This document shows positions 8,496 to 19,573 of a stretch of 41,978 nucleotides of DNA, piece by piece (the stretch's first letter is position 1; each line of letters opens with the position of its first letter). The stretch lies in assembly GCA_903855945.1 (NCBI GenBank), contig CAIOAK010000111.1, positions 1 to 41,978 of the forward strand. Direction: 5' to 3'. The position numbers and the translations under genes are program-made. The notes beneath the pieces were generated by a model that saw only the letters and a list, made by a program, of their open reading frames with translations, was not told the origin of the DNA and ran no database searches. This stretch comes from an uncultured Anaeromyxobacter sp. GTDB taxonomy: Bacteria; Myxococcota; Myxococcia; Myxococcales; Anaeromyxobacteraceae.

Positions 8496-8512
8496 CTCCG
8501 CCCTGGTGGAGC
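8495..8512. terminator. Weak hairpin between convergent genes
   Basis: Arms GCTCC (8495-8499) and GGAGC (8508-8512) enclose an 8-nt loop in the 20-nt gap between convergent pxpA and the lipoprotein gene. There is no U-tract on either strand, so intrinsic termination is uncertain. Confidence 0.3.
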
Positions 8513-8515
8513 GCG

Positions 8516-9859
8516 CTATCCGCCCCGGGACATCCGCTGGGACGCCCAGCGGTACAGGAGCGCGGCCGCGAGGACCGAGAGGACGAGCACCAGGGCCAGC
8601 GCGAGCGCGCGACCGAAGGCGTAGTCCACGAGCGCGCGCCCCCGCTCCGAGGCCTCCCGTCCCGCGTCGCCGATCAGCGCCGCGATGCGCGGTGCGTCCC
8701 GGTTCACCGAGCGAAGCAGGGTATCGAGCTCGGTGGCCGAGCGGCCGAGCTGCTCGAGGGCCCGCGTGTACTCGTTCACGTCGAAGGGGTGGGAGGGCGG
8801 GGTACCGGGAGGAGCCGGCTTGCTGGTGACCGCGAGGATGGCGTCGAGCGAGCCGAGCGCCCCGTGTACGGCGTTGGCGGCGCCGGTCCCGGCGTCGAGG
8901 GTCCGGCGCATCTCGGCGAGGAGCGTGCGCGCGCGGGTCTCCTGGGCCGAGAGCGCGTCCAGGAACTGCCGGATGGCCGCCTCCCGCTCCCGGTCCACGA
9001 GCGCAGGCAACCCCTCCGCCGTCCGGGCCGCAGACTCCACGGCGAGCGCGGCGCGGCTCACGTCGGTGAGCGCCTGGGCCGGGGCGGGCTGGGCCGCGAG
9101 CTGCAGCGTGAGGAGGCGGGTCTGCATCTCCAGGATCCGCGGCCAGCGCTTCGCGAAGTAGAAGGCCCGCTCGGCCAGGAGCCGGCTTCGCTGGACCTCC
9201 TGCACGGCGGGGTCGATCCCGCCGAAGGGATCGAGCCCGACCGACCGGAGGACGTCCGTCGGGGTGCCGAGACCCGCCGCCGAGCTCCCCGGGATGGAGC
9301 CCAGGTCGGCGAGCCGGATCGAGGAGACGTCGCGGACGTCCGGGTTCCGCGCCATCCAGCCCTCGATGAACTGCCGGAGCTTCGTCTCCTGATCCGCGTC
9401 CATGACGCGGCCGGCGATGGCCCATACCCTTGCGTCGAGCCGGGCGAGCACCTTGGAGAGCAGCTCCCCGTTGGCGCCGAACGACTCCTGGACGGCGTGC
9501 CGGTCCACGGTCGCGCGGGTCGCCGTGACCAGGACCACGAGGTCGATCAGGTTCGCGACCGGGCCCTCTCCGGAGGCGATCTCGTAGGCGGCGGTGGCCT
9601 GCCGGACCTGGAAGCCGAGGAGGCGGACCTGCGCTTCCTGGGTGGTCGCGGGGAATCGGGACGTCGCGTCGAGGATCTCCCCGACGTAGACGTCGGCGAA
9701 GGCCATGACGTCGGCCTGGACCTGCGCGATCTTCTCCTCGTCCGCCTTCTGCTGGGCGGAGCCGGTGATGTAGCCCATGCCCGAGGAGAAGGTCGAACAG
9801 GACGCGAGCAGGTTCGCCGCCACGACCGTGACCAGGAGGGTTCCGAGGTGCTTTCGCAT
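8516..9859 (-). CDS. Predicted lipoprotein with C-terminal membrane helix, unknown function
   Basis: 447-aa protein I do not recognise. Residues 1-20 form a lipoprotein signal with lipobox L-A-S-C21; Ser at +2 would normally direct it to the outer membrane. The body is almost entirely helical and charged, with long amphipathic stretches (about 55-160 and 220-400) suggesting coiled coil. Residues about 418-436 are strongly hydrophobic, followed by a basic tail, so a second membrane anchor is predicted. It lies 52 nt downstream of the hybrid kinase on the same strand and is probably co-transcribed with glmS and the kinase. Lipid anchor plus C-terminal helix could tether two membranes, but this is speculation. 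Confidence 0.75.
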   Translation of the reverse strand: MRKHLGTLLVTVVAANLLASCSTFSSGMGYITGSAQQKADEEKIAQVQADVMAFADVYVGEILDATSRFPATTQEAQVRLLGFQVRQATAAYEIASGEGPVANLIDLVVLVTATRATVDRHAVQESFGANGELLSKVLARLDARVWAIAGRVMDADQETKLRQFIEGWMARNPDVRDVSSIRLADLGSIPGSSAAGLGTPTDVLRSVGLDPFGGIDPAVQEVQRSRLLAERAFYFAKRWPRILEMQTRLLTLQLAAQPAPAQALTDVSRAALAVESAARTAEGLPALVDREREAAIRQFLDALSAQETRARTLLAEMRRTLDAGTGAANAVHGALGSLDAILAVTSKPAPPGTPPSHPFDVNEYTRALEQLGRSATELDTLLRSVNRDAPRIAALIGDAGREASERGRALVDYAFGRALALALVLVLSVLAAALLYRWASQRMSRGG

Positions 9860-9911
9860 GGCGGTGGCCCGATTCTACCCTCAAGGAGGTGCCACCGCGC
9901 AGCGACGGTCT

Positions 9912-13391
<3,480 letters not shown>

Positions 13392-13395
13392 GAGG

Positions 13396-15228
13396 TCACT
13401 CCACCGTGACGCTCTTGGCCAGGTTCCTCGGCTGATCCACGTCGGTGCCGCGCAGATCGGCCACGTGGTACGAGAGGAACTGGAGCGGCAGGATGGAGAG
13501 GAGCGGCGAGAGCAGCGGCGGGCAGGCCGGCACGCAGAGCGCCACCGAGGCCAGGCTGGCGGCCAGGTTGTCGCCCTCGGAGACCACCGCGAAGACCTCG
13601 CCCCCGCGCGCCTTCACCTCCTCCATGTTCCCGAGCGTCTTCTCGTAGTGCGGCTCCTTCGTGGCGAGCACCACCACCGGGAGGTTCTCGTCGATGAGGG
13701 CGATGGGGCCGTGCTTCATCTCCCCCGCGGCATACCCCTCGGCGTGGATGTAGGAGATCTCCTTCAGCTTGAGCGCGCCCTCGAGGGCCACCGGGTGCTG
13801 CGTGTTCCGGCCCAGGAAGAGCACGTCGCGGGCCCGGGCGCAGCGCTTGGCGACCGGCATCACCGCCGGCTCCTGGCGGAGCACCTGCTCCATCTGGGCC
13901 GGGATCTGGCGGAGCCCCTCGAGGTGCGATCGGGCCTGGTCGGCCGACAGCGTGCCGCGCAGCCGGCCGAGCTTCACGCCGAGGAGGAAGAGCGCTGCGA
14001 GCTGGGTGGTGAAGGCCTTCGTGGAGGCGACGCCGATCTCCGGGCCGGCCCGCGTGTAGAGCGTCCCGTCACAGTCGCGGGGGATGGACGAGCCGACCAC
14101 GTTGCAGATGCAGACGGCCCGGGAGCCGCGCCGCTTCGACTCCTTCACCGCCGCCAGCGTGTCGGCCGTCTCGCCCGACTGGGAGATGGCGAGGACCAGC
14201 GTCCGTTCGTCCACGAGCGGGTCCCGGTAGCGGAACTCGCTGGCCAGCTCCACCTCGACCTGGATGCGGGCCAGGCTCTCGATCATGTTCCGGCCGGCGA
14301 GGCCGGCGTGCCAGCTCGTGCCGCAGGCCACGATGGTGACCTTGGAGAGCCCCTTCACGTACTCCTCGGTGAGCTCGAGCCCGTCCAGCGTCACGTCCCC
14401 CTGCTCGAGGGAGATGCGGCCGCGGATGGTGTCGGAGACCGCCCGGGGCTGCTCGAAGATCTCCTTGTGCATGAAGTGCTTGTGGCCGTCCTTCTCGGCG
14501 GCGACCGAGCTCCACTCCACGTGGTGTGGGGCGCGGGTCACGGTCTCGCCCAGGGCGTTCTCGATGCGGATCCCCTCGGGGCCGAGGTGGGCGAGCTCGC
14601 CCTCCTCCAGGTAGGAGACCTCGCGGGTGTGCTCCAGGATGGCCGGCACGTCGGAGGCGAGGAAGGCCTCCCCCTGGCCGTATCCGATGACGAGCGGGCT
14701 CGCGTTCTTGGCGGCCACGATCTCGTTCGGGCGCTTCTCGGAGACCACCGCCATGGCGTAGGTGCCCTTCACCTGCTTCAGCGTGTCGCGGACCGCCTGG
14801 GAGAGGTCGTTCCCGCCCAGGATCATGGCGTCCGAGATGAGGTGGGCGAAGATCTCGGTGTCGGTCTCGCTGGCGAACTTGTGCCCCTTGCTGGAGAGCT
14901 CCGCCTTGAGCTCCATGTGGTTCTCGATGATGCCGTTGTGCACCACCGCCACCCCCTTGTAGGAGTGCGGGTGGGCGTTCTCGTCGGAGGGGCGTCCGTG
15001 CGTGGCCCAGCGGGTGTGGCCGATGGCAGTCCGGCCGATGAGCGGCTTCTCGGCGAGCCGGTCCACCAGGTTCTTCAGCTTGCCCTTGGCCCGCGAGATG
15101 GAGAGGCCACCGGGGCCGATCACGGCCACGCCGGCCGAGTCGTAGCCGCGATACTCGAGCTTCTTCAGCCCTCCGACGACGACGTCCACGGACGAGAGGG
15201 GGCCGACGTAACCGACGATTCCACACAT
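13396..15228 (-). CDS. glmS: Glutamine-fructose-6-phosphate aminotransferase
   Basis: 610-aa cytosolic enzyme making glucosamine-6-phosphate from fructose-6-phosphate and glutamine, the entry to UDP-GlcNAc. The N-terminus MCGIVGYVG supplies the nucleophilic Cys; the glutaminase domain (2-240) shows GHTRWATHG and HNGIIENH. Two SIS domains follow (about 290-430 and 460-600) with ISQSGETADTL and GRNTQHPVALEGALKLKE. The C-terminus ends NLAKSVTVE as is typical. The ATG at 15228 has an AAGGA ribosome site; in-frame sequence upstream is spurious. It is divergent from the OPX gene and 4 nt upstream of a hybrid kinase, so precursor supply and signalling are probably co-expressed. No glmS ribozyme-like leader is apparent, as the space to the likely promoter is only about 40 nt. 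Confidence 0.97.
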   Translation of the reverse strand: MCGIVGYVGPLSSVDVVVGGLKKLEYRGYDSAGVAVIGPGGLSISRAKGKLKNLVDRLAEKPLIGRTAIGHTRWATHGRPSDENAHPHSYKGVAVVHNGIIENHMELKAELSSKGHKFASETDTEIFAHLISDAMILGGNDLSQAVRDTLKQVKGTYAMAVVSEKRPNEIVAAKNASPLVIGYGQGEAFLASDVPAILEHTREVSYLEEGELAHLGPEGIRIENALGETVTRAPHHVEWSSVAAEKDGHKHFMHKEIFEQPRAVSDTIRGRISLEQGDVTLDGLELTEEYVKGLSKVTIVACGTSWHAGLAGRNMIESLARIQVEVELASEFRYRDPLVDERTLVLAISQSGETADTLAAVKESKRRGSRAVCICNVVGSSIPRDCDGTLYTRAGPEIGVASTKAFTTQLAALFLLGVKLGRLRGTLSADQARSHLEGLRQIPAQMEQVLRQEPAVMPVAKRCARARDVLFLGRNTQHPVALEGALKLKEISYIHAEGYAAGEMKHGPIALIDENLPVVVLATKEPHYEKTLGNMEEVKARGGEVFAVVSEGDNLAASLASVALCVPACPPLLSPLLSILPLQFLSYHVADLRGTDVDQPRNLAKSVTVE

Positions 15229-15276
15229 GGGGTGATTCCTTTCGTTTCCTTCGGATGAGGAGACGGAACCCTCCTT

Positions 15277-15293
15277 TACAAGCGCCGCGCCAA
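15277..15293 (-). promoter_or_regulatory. Weak sigma-54-like element upstream of glmS
   Basis: On the minus strand the sequence TTGGCGCGGCGCTTGTA matches the -24/-12 pattern with GG and the downstream dinucleotide 10 nt apart. The -12 GC is GT, a mismatch at an important base. Transcription would start near 15266, leaving about 38 nt of leader with an AAGGA site. Confidence 0.3.
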
Positions 15294-15360
15294 CTTCCGG
15301 TGGGGTCCTGGGCCCCCGTTCTGTTCCGGACCGGTGCGCTCCGCGCGCCTCCGCCGTCGC

Positions 15361-15383
15361 GGGTGTTCCACGAGGGAACACCC
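15361..15383. promoter_or_regulatory. Perfect 9-5-9 inverted repeat, candidate activator site
   Basis: Arms GGGTGTTCC (15361-15369) and GGAACACCC (15375-15383) are perfect complements around ACGAG. The site lies 80-102 bp upstream of the -24 element of the OPX promoter, a typical distance for a sigma-54 activator site. A single GTTCC (15323-15327) and a single GGAAC (15438-15442) flank it. The same half-site with the same 5-nt spacing occurs at 32486-32500. Confidence 0.55.
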
Positions 15384-15462
15384 GGTCGGGGAGTTCCGCC
15401 CGGCGCACCCGGAGGCGCCCCGGAGGCGCCCCGGCGCGGAACAGCGGCGGGACGCGGATCGA

Positions 15463-15478
15463 TGGCAAGGGACGTGCT
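15463..15478 (+). promoter_or_regulatory. Sigma-54 (-24/-12) promoter of the OPX operon
   Basis: TGGCAAGGGACGTGCT matches TGGCAC-N5-TTGCW except at two positions, with GG (15464-15465) and GC (15476-15477) exactly 10 nt apart. The expected start of transcription is near 15489, only about 6 nt before the ATG at 15495. Confidence 0.6.
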
Positions 15479-15494
15479 ATGGAACGGGAGACCG

Positions 15495-16106
15495 ATGACG
15501 CAAAGATCCGCACTTTCCCTCTGTCTCGTCGCGCTCCTCGCCGTCACCCTCCCCGCCTGCCGGGCTGCCGGCGAGTACGTCAAGATCGACGACTACAAGG
15601 TCCCCGAGGAGGCGCCCAACCAGGAGTACGTCATCCGTCCCGGGGACGTGCTCCAGGTTCGCGTCATGGGGCAGGAATCGGTCTCGGTCCGTGCCAAGGT
15701 CCGGCCGGACGGCCAGATATCCCTCCCGCTCCTCGGCGACGTGCTGGCCTCCGGGGTGACCCCCTCCGCACTCGCCCGCCAGATCCAGGAGCGGCTCACC
15801 CGCTTCATCGTCAACCCCTCGGTGACCATCTCCCTCGAGGAACCCCGGGCGATGATGATCTCGGTCCTGGGAGAGGTACCCAAGGTGGGCACCTACCCGC
15901 TCGAGCAGGGAAGCGGGATCATGGAGGCGCTCGCCGCTGCGGGGGGGCTCACCCAGTACGCCGCCAGCGACCGGATCATCATCATCCGCCGGGAGCCGTC
16001 CGGGAACCGGGTGCGCATCCGCTTCGAGTATGACGCCCTCACGCAGCTGCGAGGAGCAGCGGCCACGTTCCGCCTCCAGAACGGCGACGTGATCGTCGTG
16101 GACTGA
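15495..16106 (+). CDS. Short outer-membrane polysaccharide export (OPX/Wza-like) lipoprotein
   Basis: 203-aa secreted lipoprotein. The signal ends in the lipobox L-P-A-C22. A polysaccharide export (PES) domain starts at about residue 44 (YVIRPGDVLQVRVMGQ) and runs to about 118; one SLBB domain follows (ISVLGEVPKVGTYPLEQGSG, to the end). The protein stops right after the SLBB domain at NGDVIVVD, so it lacks the C-terminal helix by which E. coli Wza makes its own outer-membrane pore. In myxobacteria such short OPX proteins work with a separate beta-barrel, and one follows 2 nt downstream. The ATG at 15495 has a GGGAG ribosome site; an in-frame ATG at 15462 overlaps the promoter and would spoil the signal peptide. 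Role: periplasmic/outer-membrane part of the export channel for the polymer made by the genes at 17571-40153. Confidence 0.9.
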   Translation: MTQRSALSLCLVALLAVTLPACRAAGEYVKIDDYKVPEEAPNQEYVIRPGDVLQVRVMGQESVSVRAKVRPDGQISLPLLGDVLASGVTPSALARQIQERLTRFIVNPSVTISLEEPRAMMISVLGEVPKVGTYPLEQGSGIMEALAAAGGLTQYAASDRIIIIRREPSGNRVRIRFEYDALTQLRGAAATFRLQNGDVIVVD

Positions 16107-16108
16107 TC

Positions 16109-17548
16109 GTGTACCCGGCACTCGCCGCGGTCTGCCTGTCGCTGCTGGCCGGGCTGGCGGCCGCCCCACCGCCGCTGGAGGAGACCGCTCCGCCGGCCGA
16201 GTCGGCGCCGGGGGAAGGCGGGCCATCGGTGGAGGACCCCGTTCCCGCGCCCGAGCCGGAGGTCCCCGCCGACGGCGACATCTCCGTCCGGGCCTTCTCA
16301 CCCTCCGATCCCGTGGGGCTCTCCGACGTCCTGGGGCGCTCCGAGGCTGCGGCCGACGAGGAGCTCCGCCTCTCCCGGATCCCCTTCCTCCCGTCGTCGG
16401 CGGCGGCCAACCGTCCCAAGACCGGCACCCATCTGACGGGAGGCGTGATGGGGCTCCTGCGCACCCAGAACGTCTCCGCCCAGGCCGGCCTCTCCCAGTG
16501 GGACACCGACATGGAGGTGATCCCGGGGCTCTCCTTCTACTCCTTCGGGCGCAAGGCGCAGTTCACCCTGAGCTACGTCCCCCGGATCTACTTCCCGGCC
16601 GTCTACCACGGCGCCTCGCCTTCGGTCCTGGAGCGGGCCAACGCCCGCGTCGACTGGACTCCCTCGACGGCCTGGGCGCTGGCCGCGTGGGGCAACGGCA
16701 TCTACGGCGACTACTCGCAGCTCGTGCCCAGCTCGACGCCCGGAGGACCGGGCCCGCAGACGGTCACCATCCAGCCGATCCGGAGCTACTCCACCTATCC
16801 CTACATGTCGGTGGACGTGAACGGCTCGGCGGCCGTGAGCATCCGCCAGCGGGTCCGGCTGCGCGTGGCGGCGGGCTGGTTCGACCTGGGAGGGATCGGC
16901 GACGCGGGGCAGGCCGCGCAACCGCGCACCTGGGGCCCCCGCGCCGACGCCTCCCTCGACCTCTTCCTGGGGACCCGGACCACGCTCTCCACCACCGCGG
17001 CGGGCACCAACAACTGGCTCGTCGGGGGCTACGCCATCCGCGTGCTCGCCGGTGCAGAGACCTGGACCCAGCGCTGGACGGCACAGCTCGACACCCTGGT
17101 GACCGTGGGCGTGGCCGCCGTGAACAACCCCGCGATCGCCGCCGTCTCGATGGGCAACTTCCTCCCCGTGGCGGGCGCCAAGGTCGTCTGGACCCAGCCC
17201 TCCCACGACACCATCCGGCTCATGGCCGAACTCGGGCTCGGCCCGTACATCGACACCTACGTGCAGGCGGCCTACCAGCGGATCACCTGGCGCCTCGGGG
17301 CCGACTGGTACATGGGGCGCGACTGGAAGTTCGAGGGCTCGCTCGCCGGGGCGCTCGTTCCCTACCTCGTCCGTGCACCGGAGTCCTACGGGGTGCTCGG
17401 CGCCTCCGCAACCTGGAGCCCGCTGCGCTGGCTGTCGCTCCTCGGGGGCGGCTACGTCCAGACCCAGCTCGCCAGCGCGTCGACCAGCCGGTTCGTCCAG
17501 GTCACCGGCTACCTCGGGGTGTCGGTCCAGTCCCCCGACATCCCCTGA
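16109..17548 (+). CDS. Outer-membrane beta-barrel, probable polysaccharide secretin partner of OPX
   Basis: 479-aa protein. Residues 1-19 are a signal peptide, 20-60 a Pro/Glu-rich linker, and from about residue 105 alternating hydrophobic/polar strands rich in Tyr, Trp and Gly (QFTLSYVPRIYF, RVRLRVAAGWFDL, TYVQAAYQRITWRLGADWYM) continue to the last strand, ending near VQVTGYLGVSVQS. That is a predicted barrel of about 16-18 strands. It starts at GTG 16109, 2 nt after the OPX stop, so both are made together. Known precedent: myxobacterial WzpX/WzpS/WzpB barrels paired with short OPX proteins. I recognise the class from architecture and context, not from a specific motif. Confidence 0.78.
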   Translation: MYPALAAVCLSLLAGLAAAPPPLEETAPPAESAPGEGGPSVEDPVPAPEPEVPADGDISVRAFSPSDPVGLSDVLGRSEAAADEELRLSRIPFLPSSAAANRPKTGTHLTGGVMGLLRTQNVSAQAGLSQWDTDMEVIPGLSFYSFGRKAQFTLSYVPRIYFPAVYHGASPSVLERANARVDWTPSTAWALAAWGNGIYGDYSQLVPSSTPGGPGPQTVTIQPIRSYSTYPYMSVDVNGSAAVSIRQRVRLRVAAGWFDLGGIGDAGQAAQPRTWGPRADASLDLFLGTRTTLSTTAAGTNNWLVGGYAIRVLAGAETWTQRWTAQLDTLVTVGVAAVNNPAIAAVSMGNFLPVAGAKVVWTQPSHDTIRLMAELGLGPYIDTYVQAAYQRITWRLGADWYMGRDWKFEGSLAGALVPYLVRAPESYGVLGASATWSPLRWLSLLGGGYVQTQLASASTSRFVQVTGYLGVSVQSPDIP

Positions 17549-17568
17549 CCCCTGCGCCCTTCCGGGTC
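17547..17568. terminator. Weak hairpin between convergent barrel and methyltransferase genes
   Basis: GACCC (17547-17551) pairs with GGGTC (17564-17568) across a 12-nt loop, in the 22-nt gap between converging genes. No U-tract; a terminator role is tentative. Confidence 0.25.
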
Positions 17569-17570
17569 CG

Positions 17571-18446
17571 TCAACCGTCGAGCGGACGGGCGCCGCTCAG
17601 CTTCACGCAGGCGAGCATCCCGGGGGGCAGGACCCGGTCGAAGAACCGGTGGTCGAGGAAGAGCAGCGCGTTCCGGATCCCATCCAGCACGGCGTCGGCG
17701 ACGCGGTTGCCTCCGACGACGCGCCGCACGAGCACCAGGAACCCCTGCTCGACGGCGTGGTCGGCGAATCCCTCGGCGACGAACCGGACGTCCGAGAACC
17801 CCTCGCTCATCCGCCTCATATCACTGGTAGTGAACGTATGGACGTCGATGTGGTCGTGCTCCCACCCGCGGGCCGGGCGCCCGCGCAGGACCCGGAGGGT
17901 CCGGACCAGCGCCACCCACGGGGCCTTGAGGGTCTCGGCCATCACGTGACCCGTGCGGGAGGGTTCGCCGACGAAGACGAATCGGCCCCCGGGACGGAGC
18001 ACGCGACGCACCTCCTTCATCAGGGCCACCGGGTCGGGAAGGTGGTGGAGGAATGCGCTGCCCACCACGAGATCGACGGAGCGGTCCTCGAAGGGAAGCA
18101 CGGCCATGTCGGAGACCCGCGTCTCGACCCGGCAGCCCAGCCGGGCCGCGGACCGCTCCGCCTGCGCCAGCATGCGCTCGCTCACGTCCACGGCCACCAC
18201 CCGCTCGTGACGCCCCAGCAGGGAGAGGATGATGGCCAGCTTCCCGGTCCCCGAGCCGAGGTCGAGGGCGAGGGTGCCGGGCTCGATGGGTCCGCCCAGC
18301 ACGCGCTCCAGCTCGCCCACCAGCCGCTCCCTACCCTCGGACGAATAGTCAACCCCCATTCGCGTGTCGTACTGTTCGGCCTCCACCTCGTCGTGGAACT
18401 TCCGGTTGAGGTCGATGACCTTGAGCGCGTCGATGTCGGTCCGCAT
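17571..18446 (-). CDS. SAM-dependent class I methyltransferase
   Basis: 291-aa cytosolic methyltransferase. Motif I is ALDLGSGTGKLAI at about residues 60-72, the acidic residue of motif II is in VVAVDVSERML, motif III is VSDMAVLPFEDRSVDLVVGS (residues about 109-128) and LRPGGRFVFVGEP is motif IV/V. The sequence suits small-molecule or sugar O-methylation, but the substrate is not evident. The ATG at 18446 has an excellent GGGAGGTG ribosome site; it follows the glycosyltransferase stop by 2 nt and is the last gene of the minus-strand exopolysaccharide operon. A role in methylating a sugar residue or lipid-linked intermediate is inferred from position. Confidence 0.88.
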   Translation of the reverse strand: MRTDIDALKVIDLNRKFHDEVEAEQYDTRMGVDYSSEGRERLVGELERVLGGPIEPGTLALDLGSGTGKLAIILSLLGRHERVVAVDVSERMLAQAERSAARLGCRVETRVSDMAVLPFEDRSVDLVVGSAFLHHLPDPVALMKEVRRVLRPGGRFVFVGEPSRTGHVMAETLKAPWVALVRTLRVLRGRPARGWEHDHIDVHTFTTSDMRRMSEGFSDVRFVAEGFADHAVEQGFLVLVRRVVGGNRVADAVLDGIRNALLFLDHRFFDRVLPPGMLACVKLSGARPLDG

Positions 18447-18448
18447 TT

Positions 18449-19573
18449 TCACCTCCCGTGAGCCACCTCGAGAGGTCCCGGGAGGTCCGGGACCGTTCGG
18501 GCGGGGTGGAGCCGCTCCAGCGCCTGGAGAATGGGCTGGAAGACCAGTTCGCTGCGGTAGGCACGCGCCTCGGCCTCGGCGCGCGCGCCGAGCCGCTCGC
18601 AGAGCTCCGGGTCGGAGGCCGCGATCCGCATCGCCCGCCGGAGCCCCTCGAGCGATCCGGGGGAGTAGGTCAGGCCGTTCTCGCCGTTCCGCACCAGCCG
18701 TCCTGGCGTACCGGCCTCCGGGACGATCGGGCAGAGCCCCGCAGCCATCGCCTCGAGCAGGGAGCGCCCGAACGGCTCGGGGCGCTGCGCGGTGTGCAGG
18801 TAGACGAGCGACCGGGCGCGGATCGCGTCGAGATCCGGAGGAGCCGGGTGAGCCGTGACGCCCGCGGGGAGCTTCGAGGGGGGCACGATGGCCTCGGGAT
18901 GGCCCGGCGGGAAGGGGGCGTAGCAGACCTCGAGCCCGGGGGACGGGACGCCCATCGAACCGTAGGCCTCGAGGAGGAGCGGGAGCCCCTTCCAGGCCAC
19001 GAGCGAGGAGTTCCAGAGAAAGCCCCTGGCCCCTGCGCGGCGCATCGTCGGCCACCGGGACGGATCGAGGCCCTCCTCCACCTGCTCGGGTGCCACACCG
19101 GAGACCTTCACGACCTGGCGGGAGCACTCGTCGCCCACCGTGAATACCCCGGCGGCGGCGCGCAGGGCCCGGGCCGAGACCTCGCTCTCCCAGAACGGTC
19201 CCCGGACGTATTGCAGGACCGGGAGGTGCAGCGTCCACCCGGCCAGATGGGTGGACAGGTTGGCCGCCGGACCGTTGTTGGCGAGGAGCACGTCCGGGCG
19301 GAGCTGGCGGCAGAGGCGCGCGAGGTCCCGGGCCCGCAGCACCTCCCGGGCGAAGTAGCCCGCACCGGTGATGCGATCGCCCTGCCCGGGCAGCAGATGG
19401 GGGGCGATCCGTTCCTGCGCCCAGCCGTCCGGCTGGAAGGCCGCCACCTCGACCCGCCAGCCCGCTCGGCCGAGGAAGGGGGCGAGCGCCCCCACGCTGG
19501 TGATCGACCCGCCGAGGCCGGGGCTCCCATCGTGGATGAGAAGCGTGGGCTGCCCTGGCCGGCGGGGGATCAC
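18449..19573 (-). CDS. Family 4-type glycosyltransferase
   Basis: 374-aa GT-B glycosyltransferase. The N-terminal half has the acceptor loop [18 protein letters not shown] and the [15 protein letters not shown] segment. The C-terminal donor-binding half has [21 protein letters not shown], the E-x7-E motif region of GT4. It starts at GTG 19573, overlapping the stop of the hybrid kinase as GTGA, so the two are translationally coupled. Upstream frame opening is only antisense-like noise. Donor and acceptor sugars cannot be deduced. It should add one residue of the repeat unit on the cytosolic side of the inner membrane. Confidence 0.88.
   Translation of the reverse strand: MIPRRPGQPTLLIHDGSPGLGGSITSVGALAPFLGRAGWRVEVAAFQPDGWAQERIAPHLLPGQGDRITGAGYFAREVLRARDLARLCRQLRPDVLLANNGPAANLSTHLAGWTLHLPVLQYVRGPFWESEVSARALRAAAGVFTVGDECSRQVVKVSGVAPEQVEEGLDPSRWPTMRRAGARGFLWNSSLVAWKGLPLLLEAYGSMGVPSPGLEVCYAPFPPGHPEAIVPPSKLPAGVTAHPAPPDLDAIRARSLVYLHTAQRPEPFGRSLLEAMAAGLCPIVPEAGTPGRLVRNGENGLTYSPGSLEGLRRAMRIAASDPELCERLGARAEAEARAYRSELVFQPILQALERLHPARTVPDLPGPLEVAHGR

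Noticed and set aside
15229-15494. Possible glmS ribozyme or riboswitch upstream of glmS
   Set aside because: No ribozyme-like core or pseudoknot is apparent, and the likely leader is only about 40 nt; glmS ribozymes are mainly known from Gram-positive bacteria.
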